Below, piece by piece: positions 37,268-45,907 of a stretch of 64,000 nucleotides of DNA. The position numbers were made by a program, and so were the translations under genes. The notes beneath the pieces were generated by a model that saw only the letters and a program-made list of their open reading frames with translations, was not told the DNA's origin and did not search any database. This DNA comes from Prevotella sp. E13-27 (GTDB taxonomy: Bacteria; Bacteroidota; Bacteroidia; Bacteroidales; Bacteroidaceae): positions 558,001-622,000 of the forward strand of contig NZ_JALPSC010000001.1 of NCBI RefSeq assembly GCF_023217965.1, given 5' to 3'. Numbering within the stretch: position 1 is the stretch's first letter; the number at the start of each line of letters is the position of its first letter.

Positions 37268-38508
37268 CAAAACATTTTACTTACACGGTGGATGCCATCT
37301 ATAAGGGCATCCACCTCTTCTTTTGTATTGTATAGTGCAAACGAAGCACGCACAGTACCCGTAACACCGAGGCGCGTCATAAGTGGATGAGCGCAGTGGT
37401 GTCCAGTACGCACCGCAATGCCCAGTCGGTCGAGCAATGTTCCCATGTCAAGATGATGAATATCACCAACAAGGAACGAGACGACGGCATCCCGATGAGA
37501 TGAGAGGTGAGAATTGAGAGGTGAGAGATGGGGTCCGAAGATACGGATATTCTCTATCTCCTGCATGCGCTCCATACAGTAACGGGTCAGTTCCTGTTCG
37601 TGAGCCTCGATATTATCAAGACCCAGAGAGAGCATATAGTCTATGGCAGTAGCCAGACCGTGGGTAGCCACATAGTCTGGGGTTCCAGCCTCAAACTTCA
37701 ACGGTAGCTGTTCGAACGTTGTCTTTTCCCACGACACCTTATCAATCATCTCACCTCCACCTTGGTAAGGCGGCATCTTTTCAAGCAGTTTCTCCTTACC
37801 ATATAGTACACCTATACCAGTAGGACCATACATCTTGTGTCCACTGAATGCATAGAAGTCGCAGTCAAGATCCTGCACATCAATCTTCATGTGGGGCGCA
37901 CTCTGAGCACCATCCAGCAACACAGGTATATCATGTTCGTGAGCCAGGCGGATAATCTCCTTTACAGGGTTAACGGTGCCTAACACATTGCTCACATGGC
38001 AGATGCTGACAAGCTTCGTTCGAGATGAGAGGTGAGAACTGAGAGTTGAGAGGTCAAGAAGCCCATCGTCAGTAATTGGAAGATGGCGTACCACAATTCC
38101 CCTTTTTTGTGCCTGTAGCTGCCAAGGCACTATGTTTGAATGGTGCTCCATGTCGCTAACCAGCACCTCATCACCCTCTTTCATGAATGCCTCGCAGAAG
38201 GTCTGAGCAACAAGGTTTATGCTTTCTGTAGTGCCACGCGTAAAAATCACCTCACTTAGACTCTTGGCATTGATGAACGAACGCACCTTCTCGCGCGCTG
38301 ACTCATGAAGGTCGGTAGCCTGCTGTGACAAATAGTGAACGCCACGATGTACATTGGCATTTACATTGAGATACTCGTTGCGCATGGCATCCAGCACACA
38401 GAGCGGTTTCTGTGTAGTGGCAGCATTGTCAAGATAGACCAATGGCTTATTATATACCGTCCTCGAGAGTATCGGGAAATCTTCGCGAATCTTGTTTACG
38501 TCGTACAT
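37267..38508 (-). CDS. sufS: SufS cysteine desulfurase
   Basis: 413 residues; PLP enzyme that takes sulfur from cysteine for Fe-S cluster assembly. PLP lysine in FSGHKMYGPTGIGV; catalytic Cys in RTGHHCAHPLM. Two in-frame 7-bp repeat arrays encode low-complexity peptides: LDLSTLSSHLSSRTKL (about 155-170) and HLSPLNSHLSSHRD (about 329-342). Both fall in loops where family members are shorter, so the fold can probably tolerate them. It follows sufD by 51 bases in the order sufC-sufD-sufS; SufE lies elsewhere at 50077. Confidence 0.95.
   Translation of the reverse strand: MYDVNKIREDFPILSRTVYNKPLVYLDNAATTQKPLCVLDAMRNEYLNVNANVHRGVHYLSQQATDLHESAREKVRSFINAKSLSEVIFTRGTTESINLVAQTFCEAFMKEGDEVLVSDMEHHSNIVPWQLQAQKRGIVVRHLPITDDGLLDLSTLSSHLSSRTKLVSICHVSNVLGTVNPVKEIIRLAHEHDIPVLLDGAQSAPHMKIDVQDLDCDFYAFSGHKMYGPTGIGVLYGKEKLLEKMPPYQGGGEMIDKVSWEKTTFEQLPLKFEAGTPDYVATHGLATAIDYMLSLGLDNIEAHEQELTRYCMERMQEIENIRIFGPHLSPLNSHLSSHRDAVVSFLVGDIHHLDMGTLLDRLGIAVRTGHHCAHPLMTRLGVTGTVRASFALYNTKEEVDALIDGIHRVSKMF
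37494..37529. repeat. Heptamer repeat inside sufS (3' copy)
   Basis: About five 7-bp units (GAGAGGT, GAGAATT, GAGAGGT, GAGAGAT and a degenerate first unit) encode HLSPLNSHLSS in frame. Confidence 0.85.
38022..38054. repeat. Heptamer repeat inside sufS (5' copy)
   Basis: Units GAGAGGT, GAGAACT, GAGAGTT, GAGAGGT plus a partial first unit encode LSTLSSHLSS in frame. It is 500 bases from the other array in the same gene. Confidence 0.85.
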
Positions 38509-38559
38509 CTTTATTGAGTTTTGTCCGCCACGGCGGAACCTTGTTTGTTTTTCAGCTTT

Positions 38560-39948
38560 CTATCGGCAAAGCTTACATCCTTCGCACTTATTGAGCTCAC
38601 CACGAAAACGTTTCTCTACCAGGTAATGCAGTCGGTCTCTCAATGGAACAAGACTTATCTGGTCAATAACCTCACGAATGAATGCCACCTGTAGAAGCAT
38701 GCGAGCCTCAGCCTCAGGGATACCACGCTGACGCATATAGAACAGTGCAGCATCGCTGAGCTGTCCCACGGTAGAGCCATGGGCGCACTTCACATCATCG
38801 GCATAGATTTCAAGCATAGGCTGGGTGTACATATGCGCTTCACGAGTAGTGGTGAGGTTCTGGTTTGTCATCTGCGATGTTGTCTTCTGTGCCCCTGGCG
38901 ACACCAGCACACGTCCTGCAAAAGCGCCAGTGGACTTATCGTCCAGAACATACTTGTATAATTCGTTTGAAGTACAGTGCTGAGCGTTGTGCACAATAAG
39001 GGTATTGTTATCTACATGCTGCTGTTTGTCAGCAATGACACATCCGTTACAGGTGCACTCTGCCCCATCGCCAGAGAGCGTGAGGTCGAGCTTGTTACGT
39101 GTGATGCCATTATGAAGGGTTATAACATTATGTCGCACCCTACTGTCACGCTCCTGATTGACATACACATTGCTTACACGCACATTCTTGGCATGAGTCT
39201 CCTCAAGACAATACATGTCAATCTTGGCATTAGCACCGGCAAACACCTCAATCACCTGAGTTGCAAGGAAGTTGCGGTCATCGGCAGAATGGTCGCAGAA
39301 CAGCAGTTTAACCTCTGCCCCCTCCTCAGCCACGATGAGCACACGTCGGTTAACCATCATATCAGGCACCTGTTTCTCAGCATTGCGTGGTGTTGCCTTC
39401 AGAATATTTATAACCTGTATAGCCTTGTCAATGACAACTCCTTTTGGAACATAGACAAGCAGTCCATCCTGAGCCAGCATGGTGTTTAGTGCGGTAACGG
39501 CATCCTCATCAGTCTTAGCGAGCGTTGCATAATATTTCGCCACGATGTCCTGACGCTCCTTCATAGAACCGATGAACACACCATCCTGCAGAAGATTCTT
39601 TGGTGCAGCATCGCCATAGAAAGAGTCGTTGACAACGAAATAGAGTAGTGTGGAAAGGTTTGGCACATCACAACGGAATGCCTCGTAAGGGTCAACAGGA
39701 ATCTTAAGACGATTAAGATTTACGCCGAAGTCGGGCTCGAAGAGCTTAGCCACGTCAGTGTACTTATAGCGTTCTACTATCTTACTCTGAGCAGCATCCT
39801 TCTTTACAGCATGTTTGTTGGGGAACCCGAGCTTCTTGAAATTCTCGAATGCCACATCACGCACTGCATTCATCGCCACTGGTGCATTGGCAAATATCAG
39901 GTCACGGCACTGCTGATAAAGGTCTATATATTGAGCCTCACTATTCAT
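38560..39948 (-). CDS. sufD: SufD, Fe-S cluster scaffold subunit
   Basis: 462 residues; with SufB and SufC forms the scaffold on which clusters are built. The C-terminal beta-helix region contains VSPGAQKTTSQMTNQNLTTT and CAHGSTVGQLSDAALFYMRQ, the SufB/SufD signature; the length and the lack of the SufB-type Cys pattern fit SufD. Its start overlaps the sufC end by 8 bases. Confidence 0.93.
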   Translation of the reverse strand: MNSEAQYIDLYQQCRDLIFANAPVAMNAVRDVAFENFKKLGFPNKHAVKKDAAQSKIVERYKYTDVAKLFEPDFGVNLNRLKIPVDPYEAFRCDVPNLSTLLYFVVNDSFYGDAAPKNLLQDGVFIGSMKERQDIVAKYYATLAKTDEDAVTALNTMLAQDGLLVYVPKGVVIDKAIQVINILKATPRNAEKQVPDMMVNRRVLIVAEEGAEVKLLFCDHSADDRNFLATQVIEVFAGANAKIDMYCLEETHAKNVRVSNVYVNQERDSRVRHNVITLHNGITRNKLDLTLSGDGAECTCNGCVIADKQQHVDNNTLIVHNAQHCTSNELYKYVLDDKSTGAFAGRVLVSPGAQKTTSQMTNQNLTTTREAHMYTQPMLEIYADDVKCAHGSTVGQLSDAALFYMRQRGIPEAEARMLLQVAFIREVIDQISLVPLRDRLHYLVEKRFRGELNKCEGCKLCR

Positions 39949-40693
39949 TTGCTTCTGCTTTTATCCAGTCGTAACCACGTTCCTGTATCTGCTGAGCCAG
40001 CTCGGGGCCGGCAGTCTTCACAATCTGTCCTTTGTACAGCACGTGTACCACATCTGGACGAATCATATCGAGAAGACGGTCATAATGGGTGATGACTATG
40101 CACGACGTCTCCGCAGTCTTCAGCGTGTTAACGCCCTCTGCCACAATACGCATGGCATCAACATCAAGGCCAGAGTCAGTCTCGTCAAGGATGGAGAGCT
40201 TCGGCTCGAGCATTGCCATCTGGAATATCTCGTTACGCTTCTTCTCACCTCCACTGAAGCCCTCGTTCACAGAGCGGTTTGCCAGTTTGTTGTCCAGTTC
40301 AACAATCTTCTGCTTCTCACGCATGAGCTTCATGAACTCACCAGCCTTAAGCTCGGGAAGTCCCTGATATTTGCGTTTCTCGTTGACAGCAGCCTTCAGG
40401 AACTGACTCATAGGCACACCTGGTATCTCAATAGGATACTGGAAAGAGAGAAACAGTCCTTCATGAGCACGATCCTCAGGTTTCATCTCAAGAAGGTTCT
40501 TCCCATTGAACCAAGCCTCACCTTCAGTGACTTCATATAAAGGATTACCCACAAGAACAGCACTAAGTGTTGACTTACCAGAACCGTTAGGACCCATGAT
40601 GGCATGTGTCTCACCATCTTTGATTGTGAGGTTTATGCCACGCAGTATCTCCTTGTCGCCGATTTTTGCATGAAGATTTCGAACTTCTAACAT
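39941..40693 (-). CDS. sufC: SufC, ATPase of the Fe-S scaffold
   Basis: 250 residues; ABC ATPase that drives SufB-SufD. Walker A GPNGSGKST (about 35-43), signature GFSGGEKKRNEIFQ, Walker B LSILDETDSGLD, and switch His in VITHYDRL. It is the first suf gene here. sufB, usually directly upstream in Bacteroidales, is absent: a tRNA gene and manC occupy 40783-42132. Confidence 0.96.
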   Translation of the reverse strand: MLEVRNLHAKIGDKEILRGINLTIKDGETHAIMGPNGSGKSTLSAVLVGNPLYEVTEGEAWFNGKNLLEMKPEDRAHEGLFLSFQYPIEIPGVPMSQFLKAAVNEKRKYQGLPELKAGEFMKLMREKQKIVELDNKLANRSVNEGFSGGEKKRNEIFQMAMLEPKLSILDETDSGLDVDAMRIVAEGVNTLKTAETSCIVITHYDRLLDMIRPDVVHVLYKGQIVKTAGPELAQQIQERGYDWIKAEANE

Positions 40694-40782
40694 ATATCTC
40701 TTTTGTTTTTAGTAACAAACATGTAATTTTGAAAAAGGTGCCGCAAGTCATTGACCTACAGCACCTTGCTTTTCAAGCTTTG

Positions 40783-40864
40783 TACCCAGACCCGGGGTCG
40801 AACCGGGACGGGTTGCCCCACTGGTGTTTGAGACCAGCGCGTCTACCGATTCCGCCATCTGGGC
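40783..40864 (-). tRNA. tRNA-Leu (anticodon CAA)
   Basis: An 82-base tRNA: acceptor arm GCCCAGA with TCTGGGT, D-arm with GGCGGAATCGGTAGACGCG, anticodon loop CTCAAAC giving CAA, a variable arm (TGGGGCAACCCG) of class II size, and T-loop TTCGACC. The 3' CCA is not encoded. Confidence 0.95.
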
Positions 40865-40877
40865 TCTAAAAGCGGTG

Positions 40878-40910
40878 CAAAGGTAATGATAAAATTTGAA
40901 ACTCACAAAA
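40878..40910 (-). promoter_or_regulatory. Promoter of tRNA-Leu
   Basis: Minus-strand TTTTG (40906-40910), 20 bases, then TACCTTTG (40878-40885). Start of transcription falls a few bases before the tRNA 5' end. Confidence 0.8.
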
Positions 40911-41025
40911 TTATCTCATAAAAATATTAAAAATAGTTGGAAGTTATGTCTTTATTTCGTAACTTTATCCCCACAAAAACAATTATCAATACCTGAATAC
41001 GATTTTACCAACTAAACCATACGCT

Positions 41026-42132
41026 ATGAGCACACTAAAATCCGACTATTCGAAAGACAACTATTGCATTATATTAGCAGGCGGTAAGGGTCGTCGTTTG
41101 TGGCCTTCAAGCCGTGAGGGACGCCCCAAACAATTCATTGATTTCTTCGGTACCGGCCGTTCGCTCCTGCAGAGCACCTTCGACCGCATGGCCAACATCG
41201 TCCCTCAAGACCATATTTATATATGTACTGGTGCGGAGTATGTTCACTGGGTTAAAGAACAGTTGCCCGATCTCAACGAGCGTTGCCTGATGGTAGAGCC
41301 CGTGAACCGAAATACGGCAGGCAGCGTGGCATGGGCTATGCTTAATATCCAAAAGATAAACATGACGGCAAATATCGTCATCATGCCCAGTGACCAGTTT
41401 ATCACAGATGAGGAAGCTTTCCGCAAGAACATCATTGAAGGTCTCGACCTCGTGGCCCGTCAGCACATGGCGCTGATTATGGGTATCAAGCCCTCGCGCC
41501 CCGAGCCTGGTTATGGTTATATACAGATGGGCAGCGACTCCATCCAAGAGAATGTGTTTGCCATCCAGTCGTTTGTGGAGAAGCCTGAGCGTGAGTTTGC
41601 CCGACTGTTCATGGAGAGTGGCGAGTTCCTGTGGAACACAGGTATCATACTCTGCGGAGCCACCTATCTGCGCGAATGTCTGCGTAAGCTATTCTTCGAA
41701 CTATTCGTCCCTGGTATGTGTGAGAACCACGACTACACCATAGACCAGATCATCGACTTCATTGAGCGCAACTACGCTTCGCTGCCCAACATCGCTATCG
41801 ACCAGGGCGTGCTGCAGCAGTCAGACAATGTGTATGTCATGAAGTGTAGCTTCGGATGGGCCGACATTGGTACGTGGCATTCCATCTATGAGGGTATGCA
41901 GAAGACCGACGGCGACAACGTAGTACTCGACTCAAAGGTAATCATGGAGGACTGCCGCAATAACATCATCTGTCTGCCCAAGGGGCATATAGGTGTCATC
42001 AATGGTCTGGAAGGTTATATCATTGCCGAGCAGGACAATATGCTGCTGATATGTCCTAAGGAAGACTCTTCAGCACTCATTCGGAAATACGTGAATGAGG
42101 TGGGAATAAAATACGGCGACGAATACATCTAA
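41026..42132 (+). CDS. manC: Mannose-1-phosphate guanylyltransferase
   Basis: 368 residues; makes GDP-mannose, a donor for surface glycans. N-terminal nucleotidyltransferase motif LAGGKGRRLWPSSREGRPKQF begins at about residue 16 (read in two parts), and the sugar-phosphate loop is FVEKPEREFA. The C-terminal isomerase domain of bifunctional ManC enzymes is absent. It is a separate transcript with a strong terminator. Confidence 0.92.
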   Translation: MSTLKSDYSKDNYCIILAGGKGRRLWPSSREGRPKQFIDFFGTGRSLLQSTFDRMANIVPQDHIYICTGAEYVHWVKEQLPDLNERCLMVEPVNRNTAGSVAWAMLNIQKINMTANIVIMPSDQFITDEEAFRKNIIEGLDLVARQHMALIMGIKPSRPEPGYGYIQMGSDSIQENVFAIQSFVEKPEREFARLFMESGEFLWNTGIILCGATYLRECLRKLFFELFVPGMCENHDYTIDQIIDFIERNYASLPNIAIDQGVLQQSDNVYVMKCSFGWADIGTWHSIYEGMQKTDGDNVVLDSKVIMEDCRNNIICLPKGHIGVINGLEGYIIAEQDNMLLICPKEDSSALIRKYVNEVGIKYGDEYI

Positions 42133-42140
42133 CATAAAAA

Positions 42141-42170
42141 TTTGGGGCTTACCACTTGGCAAGCCCCAAA
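42141..42170. terminator. Terminator between manC and the HIT gene
   Basis: TTTGGGGCTT (42141-42150) and AAGCCCCAAA (42161-42170) form a perfect 10-bp stem with a 10-base loop, followed on the + strand by CTTTTATAT and on the minus strand by ATTTTTA. It serves both converging genes. Confidence 0.88.
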
Positions 42171-42182
42171 CTTTTATATCAC

Positions 42183-42581
42183 TTATTTTGCTGAGAACTC
42201 AGCAAAAATCTTGTCTGCTATCTGTTTCATCTCCTCGGCTGGAAGCTGAAGCTTCTCACGACGGAAGTCAACATCTGCCTCAGTGTTCATAGGAATGAGG
42301 TGTATGTGAGCATGAGCAACCTCAAGGCCAAGCACCACCTGAGCAACCTTCTTACATGGGAAAGCCTTCTTCAGGGCCACTGCCACCTGCTTTGCAAACT
42401 GCTGGTAACGGGCAATCTCATCATCCTCCATATCGAAGATGTAATCTACCTCACGACGAGGAATGACAAGTGTGTGACCCTTAACTACCGGATTAATATC
42501 AAGGAAAGCATAGAACTCATCGTTCTCTGCACACTTATAGCTGGGAATCTCACCAGCTGCTATCTTGCTGAAAATATCCAT
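42183..42581 (-). CDS. HIT-family nucleotide hydrolase
   Basis: 132 residues; the histidine-triad motif is AHAHIHLIPM near residue 97. The bacterial HinT branch hydrolyses nucleoside phosphoramidates and aminoacyl-AMPs. It follows greA across a 38-base gap filled mostly by a heptamer repeat. Confidence 0.93.
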   Translation of the reverse strand: MDIFSKIAAGEIPSYKCAENDEFYAFLDINPVVKGHTLVIPRREVDYIFDMEDDEIARYQQFAKQVAVALKKAFPCKKVAQVVLGLEVAHAHIHLIPMNTEADVDFRREKLQLPAEEMKQIADKIFAEFSAK

Positions 42582-42589
42582 ACTGACTT

Positions 42590-42617
42590 AGTTTAGAGTT
42601 GAGAGTTTAGAGTTGAT
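42590..42617. repeat. Heptamer repeat between greA and the HIT gene
   Basis: Units AGTTTAG, AGTTGAG, AGTTTAG, AGTTGAT at an exact 7-bp period fill the gap upstream of the HIT start and end just before the greA stop codon. Confidence 0.85.
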
Positions 42618-42619
42618 AA

Positions 42620-43087
42620 TTATCCAACTGTGATCTTCTCGATACGCAGCTTGATGGTGCCGCGTGGAATCTTTACTTCCACCTCGTCGCCAACCTTGTG
42701 GTTAAGCAGTCCCTGAGCAATAGGTGTCTGTATAGAGATCTTACCCTCACGCAGGTTTGCCTCGTTCTCGCTCACAATAGTATATGTCATGCGAGCCTTG
42801 GTTGCAAGGTTAGTCATCTCAACCTTTGACAGAATCTGTACAGAGTCAGTAGAGAGACGGCTTGTATCTACGATCTTTGCATCGGTGATAGCCAGCTTCA
42901 GCTGGTTAATCTTTGCCTCCAGATGAGCCTGTGCTTCCTTAGCTGCCTCATACTCCGAGTTCTCGCTCAGGTCGCCTTTATCACGTGCTTCCGCAATGGC
43001 TGCCGAAGCCTTGGGACGCTCTATTCCCTCCAAATGTTTCAGTTCGGCTATGAGCTTATCATAGCCTTCTTGTGACATGTATGCCAT
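42620..43087 (-). CDS. greA: Transcript cleavage factor GreA
   Basis: 155 residues. The N-terminal coiled coil carries the acidic tip AEARDKGDLSENSEYEAAKE, which reaches into RNA polymerase to trigger cleavage of backtracked RNA; the C-terminal FKBP-like domain ends EVKIPRGTIKLRIEKITVG. Its leader has a terminator-like hairpin (43133-43174). Confidence 0.97.
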   Translation of the reverse strand: MAYMSQEGYDKLIAELKHLEGIERPKASAAIAEARDKGDLSENSEYEAAKEAQAHLEAKINQLKLAITDAKIVDTSRLSTDSVQILSKVEMTNLATKARMTYTIVSENEANLREGKISIQTPIAQGLLNHKVGDEVEVKIPRGTIKLRIEKITVG

Positions 43088-43132
43088 ATTCCTTAGTTTT
43101 TAATTATTATTTTCTTATTGTTTTCCTTGGAT

Positions 43133-43174
43133 TAGCAAAAAACAAAGAATCCCGACTTTCTTTCGTCGGAATCC
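43133..43174 (-). terminator. Terminator-like hairpin in the greA leader
   Basis: Minus-strand GGATTCCGAC, an 8-base loop, GTCGGGATTC, then TTTGTTTTTTG. The 10-bp stem has two G-U pairs. It lies between the greA promoter (43210) and start codon (43087), so it could stop read-through from the upstream gene and also cut short most greA transcripts. Confidence 0.75.
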
Positions 43175-43209
43175 TTGCTATCAAAATGTCTTTAACTATT
43201 ATCCGTCGG

Positions 43210-43241
43210 CAAAGGTAATAAGTTTTTCTGATACGCCCAAA
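43210..43241 (-). promoter_or_regulatory. Promoter of greA
   Basis: Minus-strand TTTG (43238-43241), 20 bases, then TACCTTTG (43210-43217). Transcription would start near 43205, giving a leader of about 118 bases that includes the hairpin. Confidence 0.75.
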
Positions 43242-43260
43242 TTTTGACGGTAAAAAAATG

Positions 43261-44442
43261 CTAATGCTCTGTCAGGCCATTTATTACCATTGCAATTCTT
43301 CTCAGTCCTTCCATCATCTGAGAGCGTGGACAAGCAATATTAATCCTTATGAAATGCTGTCCGCAGGCAGGATCATACATCGTGCCACTATTCACCTGCA
43401 CACGTCCTTCTTTCAACAGGCGTTCGGTCAGCTCGTCAGCTGAGATATGCGTAGCGCTTATGTCCACCCACACAAGATATGTACCCTCAAGCGGTGTAAA
43501 TGCCAACTGTGGCAGATGCTCGGCAAAGAAGTCGCTTAGCGCCTCATAGTTACTATAGATATACTCACACAGTTGGTCAAGCCACTCTTCGCTCTCGTTA
43601 TAGGCAGCCTGCAGCGCCACCACCCCAAAAGGATTAACATCGCACACCTCGTTCTGGTTTATAGCACGGTCTATTTTCTCCCTCCACTCAGCCTTTGAGC
43701 AGATTATGTTGGCAATCTGCAAGCCGGCAGTATTAAACGACTTCGAAGGTGAGGTACAAACTATTGCATTCTCCAACCCTTCGTCAACAGTGCCATAAGG
43801 CACATATCGGTTACCACGATATGTCAGCTCATTATGAATCTCGTCAGAGACCACTATAACGCCATGCTCCTTACATATATTATATACGCGCGCGAGCTCT
43901 TCCCTACTCCACACCCTTCCTGCGGGGTTATGAGGATTACATAATATCAGCAGTTTCGTCCGCTCGTCGGAAGCCTTCTCTTCTAGATCAGCAAAATCCA
44001 TCTCGTATGTGAGGGGTGAAGAGTGAGAGATAAGAGGCGAGCATACCACTTCGCAGCCGTTGTTCCTGATGGAAGAGAAGAAGCAGTTATAGACAGGTGT
44101 CTGCACTATGACCTTGTGGCCTGGCTCTGTAAACGCCTTCACTATAACCGACAAGGCAGGCACCACGCCCGAGGTATATTGTATCCACGAGCGGTCTATC
44201 GTCCACTGATGGCGATGCTTAAACCATGAGATTACGGCATCATAATAGCTGTCAGGCACAAGCGTATAACCAAATACGCCATGCTCCACCCTACGGTGCA
44301 GAGCATCAATGATGGCAGGTGAGGTTTTAAAGTCCATGTCAGCCACCCACATGGGTATGACACCGTCCTCAGGCGTCTCATCCCACTTATAGCAGCCCGT
44401 ACCGCGACGTGTTACCGGCGTATCAAAATCATAGATTTGCAT
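43261..44442 (-). CDS. MalY/PatB-type PLP enzyme (cystathionine beta-lyase or aminotransferase)
   Basis: 393 residues of PLP fold type I. The PLP lysine is in TSPSKSFNTAGLQIAN and the Asn/Asp contacts in LLILCNPHNPAGRVW and VIVSDEIHNELT, the MalY/PatB pattern. Such enzymes cleave cystathionine to homocysteine. Residues about 130-145 contain a low-complexity peptide (SPLISHSSPLTYEM) coded by a degenerate heptamer array at 44011. It follows the DUF3737 gene by 23 bases. Confidence 0.9.
   Translation of the reverse strand: MQIYDFDTPVTRRGTGCYKWDETPEDGVIPMWVADMDFKTSPAIIDALHRRVEHGVFGYTLVPDSYYDAVISWFKHRHQWTIDRSWIQYTSGVVPALSVIVKAFTEPGHKVIVQTPVYNCFFSSIRNNGCEVVCSPLISHSSPLTYEMDFADLEEKASDERTKLLILCNPHNPAGRVWSREELARVYNICKEHGVIVVSDEIHNELTYRGNRYVPYGTVDEGLENAIVCTSPSKSFNTAGLQIANIICSKAEWREKIDRAINQNEVCDVNPFGVVALQAAYNESEEWLDQLCEYIYSNYEALSDFFAEHLPQLAFTPLEGTYLVWVDISATHISADELTERLLKEGRVQVNSGTMYDPACGQHFIRINIACPRSQMMEGLRRIAMVINGLTEH
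44011..44041. repeat. Degenerate heptamer repeat inside the malY-like gene
   Basis: Units GAGGGGT, GAAGAGT, GAGAGAT, AAGAGGC at a 7-bp period, in frame. The divergence between units is higher than in sufS, so it is probably an older copy. Confidence 0.7.
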
Positions 44443-44465
44443 CGCTCTTGACTTTAAAGCTGTTA

Positions 44466-45317
44466 TTAGTGCTTACCTTTTTCTTCAATCACACAGTTCG
44501 CCGGCTGCTTAATATTCTCATCAATAGTGACAGAGCCTATTGAGTCAGCCACGATATGTCCCGAGGTAGGGTTCTTGATATTCTCAATGTGTCCACGAAT
44601 ATCGGCCTGAACAGTACTGTATTCAAACACGCGGTCACATGCAGCATCGAAAGTACAGTTCTCCAGCACCAGACTGTCTGCATAGCAGAGCAGCTGCTCG
44701 CCTGCCAGATGACAATTGACAAGTCGCACATTCTTAGAGTGCCATGCCAGATACTCACCGTCAAGCACGGAGTCACGTATGGTAACATTCTCACACTCCC
44801 AAAACGAATCCTTCGTAACAATGTTTGCATTGCTTAGCTCCACGTTCTTACAATATTGGAAGACATACTTCGAATCGCTCTTCAGTCCGTCAATACGTAT
44901 ATTCTCGCAGAACATGAACGGATATGTACCTTCATGCAGCTCAAGATTCTTCGCAACGATGTTCGTGCATCGCCAGAAGGTCTCGTCAGCATCGTTAATC
45001 AGTACGTTCTCAAGACGAAGGTTATGCATCTCGCGAAACATCTTCGGTCCGTCAATCTGTGTGTTGGTCATAACCAAGTCGTTAGAATACCACAGGGCCG
45101 AGCGAGCGCCCTCGTCGAACTTACAGTTGTCAATCTTCAAGCCATCAACATGCCAGAACGGGTATTTACCCCAGAAGTGGCATCCAACGGCTTCGATGTC
45201 AGAGCATTCTTTCACTGCACTCTCGCCATCGCCGATTGTCACCTGCTCAAGTCTCAAGTGATGCCGTTCAAAGAGCGGACGTTCACCTTCGAAATGCTGT
45301 TTAACAATAACATCCAT
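44466..45317 (-). CDS. DUF3737 family protein
   Basis: 283 residues matching DUF3737. The sequence is a run of short repeats of the form 'ligand-Leu-x-N-C/V' (VGCHFWGKYPFWHVDGLKI, RLENVLIND, ELSNANIVTK, VRLVNCHL), the look of a right-handed beta-helix with about ten turns. No signal peptide. Function is unknown. It lies between purE and the MalY-like gene in the same orientation. Confidence 0.8.
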   Translation of the reverse strand: MDVIVKQHFEGERPLFERHHLRLEQVTIGDGESAVKECSDIEAVGCHFWGKYPFWHVDGLKIDNCKFDEGARSALWYSNDLVMTNTQIDGPKMFREMHNLRLENVLINDADETFWRCTNIVAKNLELHEGTYPFMFCENIRIDGLKSDSKYVFQYCKNVELSNANIVTKDSFWECENVTIRDSVLDGEYLAWHSKNVRLVNCHLAGEQLLCYADSLVLENCTFDAACDRVFEYSTVQADIRGHIENIKNPTSGHIVADSIGSVTIDENIKQPANCVIEEKGKH

Positions 45318-45371
45318 TGTAGTCGTAGTCGTTTTTTTGTTTATTTGTTTTTGATGACAAAATGATTCTGT

Positions 45372-45878
45372 TTAGTTGGTCTTGAACTGATATTTCACCT
45401 CAGCCAGTTCCTTGTTTGCCTTTTCTATCTTTTCCTTCAGGCCATTCTTGTATGCTGCGAGACGCTCAGCAAGAGCCTCATCGCTAAGAGCGAGCATCTC
45501 TACAGCGAGGATTGCTGCATTCTGAGCACCGTTTACGCCCACCGTTGCTACAGGTATGCCAGGAGGCATCTGAATGATTGAGAACATGGCATCAAGACCA
45601 TCGAGCATGCCCTTGATGGGTACACCGATAACAGGCAGAGTAGTAGAAGCCGCGATAACGCCTGGCAGAGCAGCAGCCATGCCAGCACCTGCTATAATCA
45701 CGCGCAGTCCGCGCTCCTTGGCTGTACGGGCGAATGTCTCCACAGAATCAGGAGTACGGTGGGCAGACAGAGCGTTGACTTCAAACGGCACCTGCATCTC
45801 ATCAAGGAACTTGCAGGCTTTCTCCATTACGGGCAGGTCACTTGTACTGCCCATGATAATACTAACTTTAGGATTCAT
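45372..45878 (-). CDS. purE: N5-carboxyaminoimidazole ribonucleotide mutase
   Basis: 168 residues; class I PurE of purine synthesis, moving the carboxyl from N5 to C4. Motifs: IIMGSTSDLPVMEKA, NALSAHRTPDSV (active-site His) and IAGAGMAAALPGVIA. Unlinked to other pur genes here. Confidence 0.95.
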   Translation of the reverse strand: MNPKVSIIMGSTSDLPVMEKACKFLDEMQVPFEVNALSAHRTPDSVETFARTAKERGLRVIIAGAGMAAALPGVIAASTTLPVIGVPIKGMLDGLDAMFSIIQMPPGIPVATVGVNGAQNAAILAVEMLALSDEALAERLAAYKNGLKEKIEKANKELAEVKYQFKTN

Positions 45879-45907
45879 ATCTTTTTCGTTATTACATTAT
45901 TTCATTA

